From positions 1 through 43,267 of the forward strand of contig DIME01000181.1 in assembly GCA_002425405.1 (NCBI GenBank): a stretch of 43,267 bases of DNA. The letters run 5' to 3'. A program made the position numbers and the translations under genes. The notes below the pieces were generated by a model, which was not told the origin of the DNA, did not search any database, and saw nothing but the letters and a program-made list of their open reading frames with translations. Below are positions 32,897 to 41,139 of this stretch, piece by piece. Source of the DNA: Candidatus Accumulibacter vicinus (GTDB taxonomy: Bacteria; Pseudomonadota; Gammaproteobacteria; Burkholderiales; Rhodocyclaceae). The first letter of the stretch is position 1. The number at the start of each line of letters is the position of its first letter.

Positions 32897-33658
32897 CTAC
32901 GGTGCTTGCCGCGGTTTGCGCGGCGCGACGGCGAACAGGCGATCGTAAAGAGCGTTGGGCAGCAGGCGCAGAACCTTGGCCACCAGGCCCATTTGCCAGG
33001 GAATGACATGATAGCTGCCGCCTCGTTCGATCGCTCGCGCAAAGCGCCGCGCGGCTTCGTCGGCCGACATCAGGAAAGGCATCGGGAAAGGATTGGCGGC
33101 GGTCATCGGGGTATTGATGTAACCGGGGCAAAGGGTGAGCACCTTCACCCCCGTGTCGCACAATTCGACACGCAGGCTTTCGAGATAGCTGATCGCTGCG
33201 GCTTTCGACGCGCAGTAGGCCTCTGCACCAGGCAGGCCGCGGATTCCTGCGACCGAGGCGATGCCGACCAGCCGCCCGTATCCCGCTTGCCGCATGGCAC
33301 CGATGAACGGTGAAAAGGTGGCGGCCATGCCGAAGAAATTGACGTCCATGACCCGCCGGATGACTTCAAGATCGACGGCGAATTCACTCAGGGTGCCGGC
33401 CGAAATGCCCGCGTTGGCGATCACGAGGTCGGGAACACCGAGTGCCGCGATGAAATCTTCGCCAGCGGCACGCAATGCCGCAGCGTCGGTGACGTCGAGC
33501 GGGTAGCAGCGGACCTGGCCGGGCCAGCGTGCGGAAAGGCGCAGCAAAGGCTCGGCCCGGCGCGCAGACAGCCCGAGTCGTGCGCCCTGCGCTGCGTAGT
33601 ATTCGGCCAGTGCCCAACCGATTCCGGACGAGGCGCCGGTGATGAAAACCCTGAGCAT
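32897..33658 (-). CDS. Short-chain dehydrogenase/reductase
   Basis: 253 residues with a classical SDR Rossmann fold: the cofactor glycine motif TGASSGIG (residues 7-14), NAG (VIANAGIS), the catalytic Ser region (GIASVAG) and the YCASK catalytic Tyr-Lys pair near residue 150. Substrate unknown. The gene follows dsbA after about 100 bases on the same strand; argS-SPOR-dsbA-SDR order is common in betaproteobacteria, but no functional link has been shown. Confidence 0.93.
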   Translation of the reverse strand: MLRVFITGASSGIGWALAEYYAAQGARLGLSARRAEPLLRLSARWPGQVRCYPLDVTDAAALRAAGEDFIAALGVPDLVIANAGISAGTLSEFAVDLEVIRRVMDVNFFGMAATFSPFIGAMRQAGYGRLVGIASVAGIRGLPGAEAYCASKAAAISYLESLRVELCDTGVKVLTLCPGYINTPMTAANPFPMPFLMSADEAARRFARAIERGGSYHVIPWQMGLVAKVLRLLPNALYDRLFAVAPRKPRQAP

Positions 33659-33760
33659 GCGGGAAGCCAGACTGGAAACGAGTCGCCGGCAGTGTTCCGT
33701 TGCCGGCAGCGCAAGGGCTTGTCGGAGAATGGCGCCGCGGGGGTTGTGAGACTAAAGCCG

Positions 33761-34408
33761 CTACTTTTTCTTGCGATCGCTGCGCGCCATGCCGATCACC
33801 TGTTCGGTAAGCGCCGGCAGTTCAGCCAGCCCCTTGAGTTCCTTGCCGGTCACCAGGTACTTGCCGTCGACGGTCATGGCCGGAACGCCCTGGATCTTGT
33901 AGGTCTGCACCAGCTGATCGGCGCGCTTGGCCTTGCTGACGACGGCGAAGGAGTTGTAGGCTTCGGTGAACCTTTTGGCGTCAATACCCTGCGTGGTCAC
34001 CCAGGCGATAATGCTCTTGTCGTCGTAGAGCTTGCTGCCCGCCTTGTGCAGGGCATCGAAAACCGCGCTGTCCAGCCTGGCCAGGTCGCCAGTGGTCTCC
34101 AGCGCATAAAAAAGTCGCGCCAGACTGGCCCACGGAGGACGTCCAAAGGTGACCGGCACGCGTTTGAAGGTCACGTCGCTCGGCAATGTGGCCGCCCATT
34201 TGCCGACAATCGGATGGAAATCGCTACAGTGCGGACAACCGTATGAGAAGAACTCGATCACTTCGATCTTTGCCGGCGTATCGGTCATCTGTGCCGGGAT
34301 GATCGGTACGTAGTCGCGACCGACCACAAGTTCGGCCCGCACCGGCAGGACCACTGCCAGCATGGCCAGGGTAATGGCAAGCAACCATCCGCTACGACCT
34401 TGATGCAT
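33761..34408 (-). CDS. dsbA: Thiol:disulfide interchange protein DsbA
   Basis: 215 residues. It has a signal peptide (WLLAITLAMLAVVLPVRA) and a thioredoxin-like fold with active site Cys58-Pro-His-Cys61 in FFSYGCPHCSDFHP and the cis-proline loop IQGVPAMTVDGKY. It introduces disulfide bonds into periplasmic proteins and is normally reoxidised by DsbB, which is not in the window. It starts 17 bases after the SPOR gene. Confidence 0.96.
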   Translation of the reverse strand: MHQGRSGWLLAITLAMLAVVLPVRAELVVGRDYVPIIPAQMTDTPAKIEVIEFFSYGCPHCSDFHPIVGKWAATLPSDVTFKRVPVTFGRPPWASLARLFYALETTGDLARLDSAVFDALHKAGSKLYDDKSIIAWVTTQGIDAKRFTEAYNSFAVVSKAKRADQLVQTYKIQGVPAMTVDGKYLVTGKELKGLAELPALTEQVIGMARSDRKKK

Positions 34409-34425
34409 GGGTTTTGTCTCCTCTC

Positions 34426-35232
34426 TCAGTCTTTCCTGACCACATTGGCGTCGATGCCCTGCCTGGCGAGGTCGGCACGCAAATGGTTCACATCGTCGAT
34501 TTTATGGTACGGCCCAATGCGAACGCGATACCACACTTTGTCTTGCAGCATCACCTGCTGAATCTGCGCCTCGGTTCCAATCAACGCCAGACGTGCCTTC
34601 TGGTTGTCAGCCTCATGCGCGCTCTGGAACGAGCCAGCCTGCAGATAGAGCGGTTCCTTGAGGGCATTCTCGGTCCTGCTCCTGGCACTGTCAGTCGCCT
34701 TGCTCTCGGCCTTGCTCTCGGCCTTGCTGGTAGCGGCTTTGCTCTCGGTCGGTTTTGCTTCAACCGGTTTGGTTTCGACCGGTTTGGTTTCGACCGGTTT
34801 GGTCTCGATCGGTTTGGTCTCGATCGGTTTGGTCTCAGTCGGTCTGGCGACCACCGGCTTGGCTTCCGCTGGTTTGGCTTCCTCGGGTTTGGGATCGGGG
34901 ATCGCCTCTGCCTTGCCGGGCAGGATCTTGTAGAAATCGAAACGCGGTTTGTCGGTGACCGGGTCACCCGGCTTGCCGGGCAATGCCACCGGCGCCGAGG
35001 CGACCGGCGGCACTTCGGGCGTGATGGCTGCCGGTGGCTTGCCGGCAACGGGTGGCGGCAGCTTGGGTTGCTGACCGGTGGTGGTGAAAGGCAGCGGCGC
35101 CTTGTTGATATACCAGACCACGCTGGCCACGCCGATGACGCCGATGACCAGGCCAATGAACAGGCCGAGCAGGGTGCCTCCTCCCGATTTCCTGGCAGGC
35201 GGCGCTTTGCGGGGTTTCATGTCAAGACTCAT
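34426..35232 (-). CDS. SPOR-domain cell-envelope protein (FtsN-like)
   Basis: About 268 residues: a cytoplasmic basic start (MSLDMKPRKAPPARKSGG), a single membrane helix (TLLGLFIGLVIGVIGVASVVWYI), a long proline/lysine/glutamate-rich periplasmic linker with pentapeptide repeats (about residues 110-165), and a C-terminal SPOR domain (~195-268; LQAGSFQSAHEADNQKARLA, YRVRIGPY) that binds denuded septal peptidoglycan. The layout is that of FtsN and related division proteins. ATG 35220 is a possible alternative start. It begins 20 bases past argS. Confidence 0.9.
   Translation of the reverse strand: MSLDMKPRKAPPARKSGGGTLLGLFIGLVIGVIGVASVVWYINKAPLPFTTTGQQPKLPPPVAGKPPAAITPEVPPVASAPVALPGKPGDPVTDKPRFDFYKILPGKAEAIPDPKPEEAKPAEAKPVVARPTETKPIETKPIETKPVETKPVETKPVEAKPTESKAATSKAESKAESKATDSARSRTENALKEPLYLQAGSFQSAHEADNQKARLALIGTEAQIQQVMLQDKVWYRVRIGPYHKIDDVNHLRADLARQGIDANVVRKD
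34750..34884 (-). repeat. 15-bp tandem repeat array inside the SPOR gene
   Basis: About nine in-frame 15-bp units (consensus CGGTTTGGTTTCGAC on the plus strand) encode K-P-(V/I/T)-E-(T/A) pentapeptides. Units 2-3 and 4-5 are identical pairs, which points to recent slippage or recombination. The outer units are more diverged. Because each unit is a multiple of three, copy-number change would only alter linker length. Confidence 0.85.
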
Positions 35233-35252
35233 GGAAGTTCTCGGTTCTCCGA

Positions 35253-37019
35253 TTACATCGACTCGGGGCAACTGACACCCAGAATCGCCATCCCATTATG
35301 GATCACCTGTCTGACGGCAGCCGCCAGTGCCACACGTGCATCCCGTAACGCCGGATCGTCAACCAAAATCCGCTCGGCATTGTAGTAGCTGTGAAACTCG
35401 GCGGCCAGCTCCTTGAGGTAAAAAGCGACCAGATGCGGTGCCAGCTCGCTTGCGGCCGTTTCAACGACCTCCGGGAACTCGCCCAGTCTGGCCGCCAGGG
35501 CAAGTTCGTACGGGTTTTCCAGGCGGACGAGGTCGGCGGCGGTGAGTCCTTCCTGTTCGCCCCCCCACAGGGCCAGCACCGAACAGACGCGGGCGTGCGC
35601 ATACTGAATGTAATAGACCGGGTTGTCGTTCGACTGGCTCTTGGCCAGATCGAGGTCGAAATCAAGGTGCTGGTCCGATTTGCGCAGGACATAAAAGAAG
35701 CGGCAGGCATCGTTGCCGACATCCCCGCGCAGCGTGCGCAGGGTGACGAAATCCCCCGAACGCGTCGACATCTGGGCTTTCCAGCCAGAGCGATAGAGTA
35801 CGGCGAACTGCACCAGTGCCACTTCGAGCACATCGGGATCAAGCCCCAGGGCGCTGATTGCGCCTCTGACTCGTGGAATATAGCCGTGATGGTCGGCTCC
35901 CCAGACGTTGATGATGCGCTGGAAGCCGCGTTCGTATTTGTTGAGATGGTAGGCAATATCCGACGCGAAGTAGGTGTAAAGACCATTGTCGCGCTGCACC
36001 ACGCGATCCTTCTCGTCGCCAAAAGCGGTCGACCGGAACCAGCGGGCGCCATCCTGAACATAGAGATGACCGCTTTTGTCGAGTCGCTCGACACAACGCG
36101 CGACCAGGCCGATATCAAACAGCGACTGTTCGGAAAACCACACGTCGAAATGCACACCGGACTCCTCGAGATCCCTGCGGCAATCTGCCAGTTGCTCGGT
36201 GAGCACGAAGTCGTGCAGGATTTTCCATTCCTCGCCGAGCAACTGCTTGGCCCTGGCAATCAGTGCATCGAGCTGGGTCTCACGCTGTTGCCCGGCGGCG
36301 GCGTCGGTGCGTTCGGGATCGGGCAGGCCGGGCAGGCCTTCGCTGATGCTGGCGAGCGGTCGCAAGTAACGGCCAGGATGCGCCGTGAGCAACTGCCTGG
36401 CCATGTCGCGAACATATTCACCCTGGTAGGCGCTCGGGGGAAATGGCACGCTGTCCGGCCTGCTCAGTTCCAGGTAGCGCAGCCAGGTCGACAGGGCGAG
36501 GATATCCATCTGGCGGCCAGCGTCGTTGACGTAGTATTCGCTGGTCACGTCCCAGCCGGCATAATCGAGCAGCTTGCACAGGCTGCCGCCATAGGCGGCG
36601 CCACGACCGTGCCCGACATGCAGCGGTCCGGTCGGGTTGGCCGAAACGAACTCGACCAGCACGCGACGCTTGCCGCCAGTCGTCGAGCGACCGAACGCTG
36701 TGCCCTGCTCGAGAATCCTGCGCAGCACTTCGAGCTTGGCCGCAGGCGACAGGTGAAAATTGATGAAACCGGCGCCAGCGACTTCGCTCCGATCGACCAG
36801 GGGCGAATACGGCAACTCCGAGATCAGCAATTGCGCCAGTTGCCGTGGATTGCGTCTGATCGATCGCGCCAGTTGCATCGCCAGATTGCAGGAAAAATCC
36901 CCATGCGTGACCTGTTTCGGTCGCTCGATATGGATGGCAGCGTCGGACTCGCTCGGTGCAACGCTGAGCAGTGCGGCCCGCATCAGTCCGGCGAGGTGGC
37001 TCTTGAGATCGTGGCTCAT
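35253..37019 (-). CDS. argS: Arginyl-tRNA synthetase
   Basis: 588 residues, class I synthetase charging tRNA-Arg. The N-terminal Add-1 domain (~1-110) is followed by the HIGH-type motif His134-Val-Gly-His137 in ANPTGPLHVGHGRGAAYG. The KMSKS loop is the degenerate form usual for ArgRS (MSTRSGDFVTLR). The C-terminal anticodon-binding helices end in VLGVSCPESM, though the usual terminus 'LLGV.APERM' differs slightly. The ATG at 37019 is conserved in the family. Confidence 0.97.
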   Translation of the reverse strand: MSHDLKSHLAGLMRAALLSVAPSESDAAIHIERPKQVTHGDFSCNLAMQLARSIRRNPRQLAQLLISELPYSPLVDRSEVAGAGFINFHLSPAAKLEVLRRILEQGTAFGRSTTGGKRRVLVEFVSANPTGPLHVGHGRGAAYGGSLCKLLDYAGWDVTSEYYVNDAGRQMDILALSTWLRYLELSRPDSVPFPPSAYQGEYVRDMARQLLTAHPGRYLRPLASISEGLPGLPDPERTDAAAGQQRETQLDALIARAKQLLGEEWKILHDFVLTEQLADCRRDLEESGVHFDVWFSEQSLFDIGLVARCVERLDKSGHLYVQDGARWFRSTAFGDEKDRVVQRDNGLYTYFASDIAYHLNKYERGFQRIINVWGADHHGYIPRVRGAISALGLDPDVLEVALVQFAVLYRSGWKAQMSTRSGDFVTLRTLRGDVGNDACRFFYVLRKSDQHLDFDLDLAKSQSNDNPVYYIQYAHARVCSVLALWGGEQEGLTAADLVRLENPYELALAARLGEFPEVVETAASELAPHLVAFYLKELAAEFHSYYNAERILVDDPALRDARVALAAAVRQVIHNGMAILGVSCPESM

Positions 37020-37214
37020 CGGATGCTTCTGGCAAAAATTGGGTCAAGCCGATGATTATACGACGCACAACGCGCGACCGAGCGAATGATTAGCGGGAAG
37101 GGCGCGATCGAAAGTCGAGGAAGCGTGCTTTTTCACATTAAAACCGAAGCGCCCCGCCCAACACTTTCGTTCGCACCCCGAGTGTCCAAACTTCAGTACT
37201 TTCTAACCAGGGGA

Positions 37215-37223
37215 TGCTATATT
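37215..37223 (+). promoter_or_regulatory. Candidate extended -10 promoter for the glycosyltransferase operon
   Basis: TGCTATATT (TG at 37215-37216, TATATT at 37218-37223) matches an extended -10 with 5/6 to TATAAT. No good -35 is found at 17 bases (a weak TTCAGT lies at 37192). It stands about 77 bases before the glycosyltransferase start, in the 280-base argS/GT2 divergent gap. The rest of that gap shows nothing else. Confidence 0.4.
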
Positions 37224-37299
37224 CCAGGGCTCGAATGGTGGCTGGTCGTCGCCAGCTTGGGCACCCGCCACCAGCGGGATGGCATTTCTCCGGAAAGGG

Positions 37300-38301
37300 A
37301 TGATGGTTTCAAGTTTGTGCCCTGCGCGTCAGTACAAATCTCTTCGACACGAACGGCCGCGCATCAGTTGTGTTGTCCCGGCCCTGAACGAGCATGACAG
37401 CTTGGTCTTGCTGCTCCCGGAACTGACCGAATTGCTGGAACAAATCAGCGCCGCCTGGGAAATCATCGTCGTCGATGATGGCAGCACCGATTGTACACCG
37501 CAACTCATGACGACCTTTGTCACCAGTAACCCGGGCGTCTACTACTTGCAGTTGTCGCGTAACTTCGGGAAGGAAGCAGCACTCAGCGCCGGGCTCGAAG
37601 CCGCCAGCGGAGAAGTGGTGATCTGCCTCGATGCCGATCTGCAACACCCGCTCGCCCTGATTCCGGAGATGCTCGAACGCTGGCAAGCTGGCGTCGACAC
37701 CATCTATGCGGTGAAAAGGAATCGCGACGACGAATCCTGGCTCAAACGCGTCGGTACCTCGGTTTTCTACGGCATTCTGGGGCAGGGGCAGCGGGTCCGT
37801 ATTCCCCCCGATGCCGGTGATTTCCGTCTGATGGACCAGCAGGTCGTAGACGCGCTGATTCGGCTACCCGAACGCACCCGCTTCATGAAGGGTCTCTATG
37901 CCTGGGTTGGCTTCAAGGCCGAGCCGATGCTCTATGTTCCTGCCGAACGGCTGCATGGGCAAAGCCATTTCAATCTGCTGCAACTGATTCGCTTCGCGGT
38001 CGATGGCATCACCGCTTTCTCGACCTGGCCACTGCGCACTTTCAACCTGGTCGGCAGCCTGATTGCCATGCTTTCTTTTGCCTATGGCGCTTACCTGGTG
38101 ATCGATTATCTGATCAATGGGCACGACATCTCGGGTTGGACAACCATCGTCACCGGCATGTTTTTCTTCTCCGGAATCAACCTGATGGCACTCGGTACCA
38201 TGGGCGCCTATATCGCGCGGATTTTCGACGAGGTCAAGCAGCGCCCGCTCTACGTGGTCAAGCAGAACATCGGGCAAAAACTACCCAAAAACAAATCCTG
38301 A
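37300..38301 (+). CDS. GT2 polyprenyl-phosphate glycosyltransferase (ArnC/LgmA-like)
   Basis: About 333 residues. The GT-A fold is clear: PALNEHDSL, IIVVDDGSTDCT, the LQLSRNFGKEAALSAGLEAA stretch and the metal-binding LDADLQHP. The region DAGDFRLMDQQVVDALIRLPERTRFMKG and ERLHGQSHFNLLQL is typical of GtrB/ArnC/DPM1-type enzymes, which load a sugar onto undecaprenyl phosphate. Two C-terminal membrane helices anchor it (TFNLVGSLIAMLSFAYGAYLV, GMFFFSGINLMALGTMGAYI). Starts at 37279, 37300 and 37303 are possible; GGAAAGGG precedes the last two. The ArnT-like gene follows after 10 bases. The set of neighbours suggests the sugar is N-acetylhexosamine for lipid A (inference). Confidence 0.93.
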   Translation: MMVSSLCPARQYKSLRHERPRISCVVPALNEHDSLVLLLPELTELLEQISAAWEIIVVDDGSTDCTPQLMTTFVTSNPGVYYLQLSRNFGKEAALSAGLEAASGEVVICLDADLQHPLALIPEMLERWQAGVDTIYAVKRNRDDESWLKRVGTSVFYGILGQGQRVRIPPDAGDFRLMDQQVVDALIRLPERTRFMKGLYAWVGFKAEPMLYVPAERLHGQSHFNLLQLIRFAVDGITAFSTWPLRTFNLVGSLIAMLSFAYGAYLVIDYLINGHDISGWTTIVTGMFFFSGINLMALGTMGAYIARIFDEVKQRPLYVVKQNIGQKLPKNKS

Positions 38302-38311
38302 GCAGGCTTTG

Positions 38312-39865
38312 ATGAGCAGATTTGTCGATACCCGATCAACGTGGCTGGTGATGCTGGCCGCGGCCGTGTGGCTGGCAGCTACGGCCGGAATCCGGCCCTT
38401 GATGCTTCCCGATGAAGGGCGTTATGTCGGCGTTGCCTGGGAAATGCTGACCGCTGCTGACTGGCTGGTTCCCCGGCTCGACGGCATGCCGTTCTTCCAC
38501 AAGCCTCCACTTTTTTATTGGCTGACGACTTTGAGCCTGAGTCTATTCGGAGCGTATGAGTTACCAGCGCGAGCGGCATCACTGGTCGCCGGCCTCTTTG
38601 CCGCCGTCGGCCTCTACTGGTTCATCCGTCGTTACCGGGACAGCCAGGTCGCCACCCTGTCGATCGTCATCCTGATCACCCAGCCGATCTTCTTCGCAGG
38701 GAGTCAATTTGCAAACCTCGACATGCTGGTCGCCGGCCTGATCACCCTGACGATTCTGACCGGCGCAGATGCCCTCCTTCGTCTCGAAGAGAAACTTCCC
38801 TATCGCGCGGTCCTGGCCATGAGCTACGCCTTTGCTGCCCTCGGCGTTCTGGCCAAGGGACTGATCGGCATCGTCTTGCCGGGTGGCGTTCTGTTGCTCT
38901 GGCTGCTCTGGCGTCGAGCGTGGCGGTATTTACCAGCGATCTTCTGGCTGCCAGGCGTTCTGCTCCTGCTGCTGATCGCGCTCCCATGGTTTTTCTGGAT
39001 GCAGCATTCCTACCCCGGATTTTTCGATTATTTTGTGGTTTATCATCACTTCCGGCGCTTTTCCGAAACCGGCTTCAATAATCAGGCGGCTTTCTGGTTT
39101 TACATTCCGGTCATTTTCCTGGCCGCTTTGCCATGGTCGCCCTGGTTTGCATGCGTATTCGTCGGAGCCAGCAGGAGGGATGCCCGGCAGGACGGCTTGC
39201 GCAGCCTGATGATGATCTGGCTGTTGTTCATCGTCGTTTTCTTTTCCCTGCCGAGCTCCAAGCTGGTGGGATACATCCTGCCGGCGATTCCGCCGTTTGC
39301 CTTTCTGATTGCCGAATCCTTTTCGCACTGGCTCGATCATGAGCGGACGCGCGCCCTGCGCTGGTATGCCGGCAGCCTTGGCCTGGCCATGATCGCTTGT
39401 GTCGCCATGGTGGTTGGTGTCTCGCTTGCCGACAAAGCCTCCGCCAGCTTCCTGGCGAGCACGGCCAGACCTCTGCTGCAACCACAAGACCAAGTGGTGA
39501 TGATCGATCACTATTCATACGATCTGCCGTTCTACCTGCAGGCCCGCAAGCCCGCCTGGGTGGTCAGCGATTGGCAGGCTCCGGAAATCCCTAAGCATGA
39601 CAATTGGCGCAAGGAACTCGTCGATGCCGGAGAGTTTGACGATGCCAGCCGACAGGCGGTACTGCTCACGCCCTCACGGTTCGCGGCAAGGCTCTGCAGC
39701 TCTGCTGCAGGCGTCCTGTGGATCTGGGGAAAACCGACGGCACCCGAGTTGGTGCCGTGGCTGCAGCAGCAGCCGGTTTTTGCCGCCGACCAAACGCACG
39801 CGCTGTGGCGACTGCAGCCGGCAACCCTCAGGATGCTCTGCGGCGAAAAGCCCAGCCACGACTGA
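38312..39865 (+). CDS. GT39-family glycosyltransferase (ArnT/LgmB-like)
   Basis: About 517 residues with roughly 11-12 membrane helices. The first periplasmic loop has the acidic pair of ArnT/PMT enzymes (LMLPDEGRYVGVAWEM) followed by FFHKPPLFYWLTTLSLSLFG, a segment highly typical of ArnT-like proteins. Such enzymes take a sugar from undecaprenyl phosphate and put it on an outer-leaflet acceptor, usually lipid A phosphate. The C-terminal soluble part (~370-517) is periplasmic. ATG 38312 is preceded by AGG; TTG 38309 is an alternative. It overlaps the end of the oppositely oriented GtrA-like gene by 38 bases. Confidence 0.92.
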   Translation: MSRFVDTRSTWLVMLAAAVWLAATAGIRPLMLPDEGRYVGVAWEMLTAADWLVPRLDGMPFFHKPPLFYWLTTLSLSLFGAYELPARAASLVAGLFAAVGLYWFIRRYRDSQVATLSIVILITQPIFFAGSQFANLDMLVAGLITLTILTGADALLRLEEKLPYRAVLAMSYAFAALGVLAKGLIGIVLPGGVLLLWLLWRRAWRYLPAIFWLPGVLLLLLIALPWFFWMQHSYPGFFDYFVVYHHFRRFSETGFNNQAAFWFYIPVIFLAALPWSPWFACVFVGASRRDARQDGLRSLMMIWLLFIVVFFSLPSSKLVGYILPAIPPFAFLIAESFSHWLDHERTRALRWYAGSLGLAMIACVAMVVGVSLADKASASFLASTARPLLQPQDQVVMIDHYSYDLPFYLQARKPAWVVSDWQAPEIPKHDNWRKELVDAGEFDDASRQAVLLTPSRFAARLCSSAAGVLWIWGKPTAPELVPWLQQQPVFAADQTHALWRLQPATLRMLCGEKPSHD

Positions 39866-40220
39866 GGATGAAGGTCAGCACCGCGACCGCCACCAGAATC
39901 GCTCCGAGCAGCAGGTCATAAGCGATATCGGTCATATGCAACAAGCAGGCGTAGCTCAGTTCGTTGATCATGAAACCGGTCGCTGAAACGAGAAAGAAGC
40001 GACCGCAGGCGACTGCCAGGGAGTTCGGCTGATGACGAAAGGTCAGGCAATAATGTCCACCGAACGAAACCAGAAAAGCGACCAGCCATCCGATGACGTT
40101 GGCTACCAGCGGAGGCTGTTGCCAAAGGGTGACACAGCCCACCGCAATCAGCCAATGCGTTGCCGCCGCTGCACAGCCGACGAGCACAAACCAGGCGAGT
40201 TGCGTGAACATCGGAACCAT
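39828..40220 (-). CDS. GtrA-like flippase protein (LgmD-like)
   Basis: About 130 residues with four membrane helices: LAWFVLVGCAAAATHWLIAV, LVANVIGWLVAFLVSFGGHY, RFFLVSATGFMINELSYACLL and LLLGAILVAVAVLTFILSRGWAFR. The layout, the ANVIGW...SFGGHYCLTF segment and the RGWAF end match the GtrA family, proposed to flip polyprenyl-phosphate sugars. It is on the strand opposite to its neighbours: tail-to-tail with the GT39 gene (38-base overlap) and head-to-head with the deacetylase gene. ATG 40220 or 40211 could be the start. The frame is open upstream to 40445, but that part lacks family sequence. Confidence 0.87.
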   Translation of the reverse strand: MVPMFTQLAWFVLVGCAAAATHWLIAVGCVTLWQQPPLVANVIGWLVAFLVSFGGHYCLTFRHQPNSLAVACGRFFLVSATGFMINELSYACLLHMTDIAYDLLLGAILVAVAVLTFILSRGWAFRRRAS

Positions 40221-40239
40221 GCCAGGGGCCTCTAGAAAG

Positions 40240-41055
40240 GTGACGACTTCAATCGACGTGACCCGCAAGCGGATCGCCATCTGCGCCGACGACTTCGGGA
40301 TGTCTGCCGGAATCGATGAAGGCATTCTCGAACTGGGCCGATTGGGCCGCCTCAGTGCGGTCAGTTGCCTGGTGCAGGGGCCAGCGCTGAGTGACCATTC
40401 CTCTGTGCTGGCGCTGCTGCCGGTGGACATCGGACTGCACCTCAATTTTACCGAGGCTTTTGCCAGTGGCCAATTCTGTCTGTCGCTGCCGCGCCTGATC
40501 AGCGCCTGTTATCTGCGACGTTTGCCGGCGTCTCTGGTCGCCGCGACCATTGCCTCCCAACTGGATGCTTTCGAGACCCGCTTCCAGCGTCCTCCGGATT
40601 TCATCGACGGTCACCAGCATGTCCATCAATTGCCCCTGATTCGCGAACAGTTGCTGGAGAGCATTGGCCGGCGTTATCCAGCGCGTGCCCTCTGGCTACG
40701 TTCGACGCAAACGGGGCGCCACACGATGGTCGTGAAGGCCCGGATCATTGCCTGCCTGGGTGCGCTGACGATGCGCCGACTGGCAAAGGCACAGGGTTTG
40801 CCGATGAACCGTCACCTGCTGGGAGTCTACGGCTTTTCGGCAAGTCCCGAGAAATACCTGCAACTGCTGATGTCCTGGTTCGCCGATGCTGCAGACGGGG
40901 ATCTGTTGATGTGCCATCCCGCGAGCGCGGCAGAGGCCGGAGACCCGATCGGGCAGCAAAGGATGAGAGAATTCTCGATTCTTGCCGACAGACGTTTCCC
41001 GGCCTGGATCGAGCAGCATCGATTGACCATTGCGCGCCTGTCGAGCCCCCCCTGA
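40240..41055 (+). CDS. YdjC/ChbG-family carbohydrate deacetylase (NaxD/LgmC/HpnK-like)
   Basis: About 271 residues. The metal site is visible: adjacent aspartates in ICADDFGMSAGIDEGIL and histidines in FIDGHQHVHQLP; GLHLNFTEAFA is another family block. These enzymes remove the N-acetyl group from amino sugars; NaxD of Francisella and its Bordetella orthologue act on undecaprenyl-linked N-acetylhexosamine, HpnK acts in hopanoid synthesis and ChbG on chitooligosaccharides. The setting with a GT2, an ArnT-like and a GtrA protein favours the NaxD/LgmC role. The start is uncertain: GTG 40240, GTG 40258, or ATG 40219, which would pair with the opposite-strand GtrA start. Confidence 0.9.
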   Translation: MTTSIDVTRKRIAICADDFGMSAGIDEGILELGRLGRLSAVSCLVQGPALSDHSSVLALLPVDIGLHLNFTEAFASGQFCLSLPRLISACYLRRLPASLVAATIASQLDAFETRFQRPPDFIDGHQHVHQLPLIREQLLESIGRRYPARALWLRSTQTGRHTMVVKARIIACLGALTMRRLAKAQGLPMNRHLLGVYGFSASPEKYLQLLMSWFADAADGDLLMCHPASAAEAGDPIGQQRMREFSILADRRFPAWIEQHRLTIARLSSPP

Positions 41056-41139
41056 CTGATCTGTGTCTCAGGGCGGAGCGATGACGCCCGTTTCTGTGTA
41101 AACTCGCTGCTTTACCGACCTCAAGCCCTTTCGTCAACC

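Noticed and set aside
34750..34884. Repeat array considered as a CRISPR
   Set aside because: Units are 15 bp, contiguous, in frame and coding for KPxEx repeats; there are no spacers.
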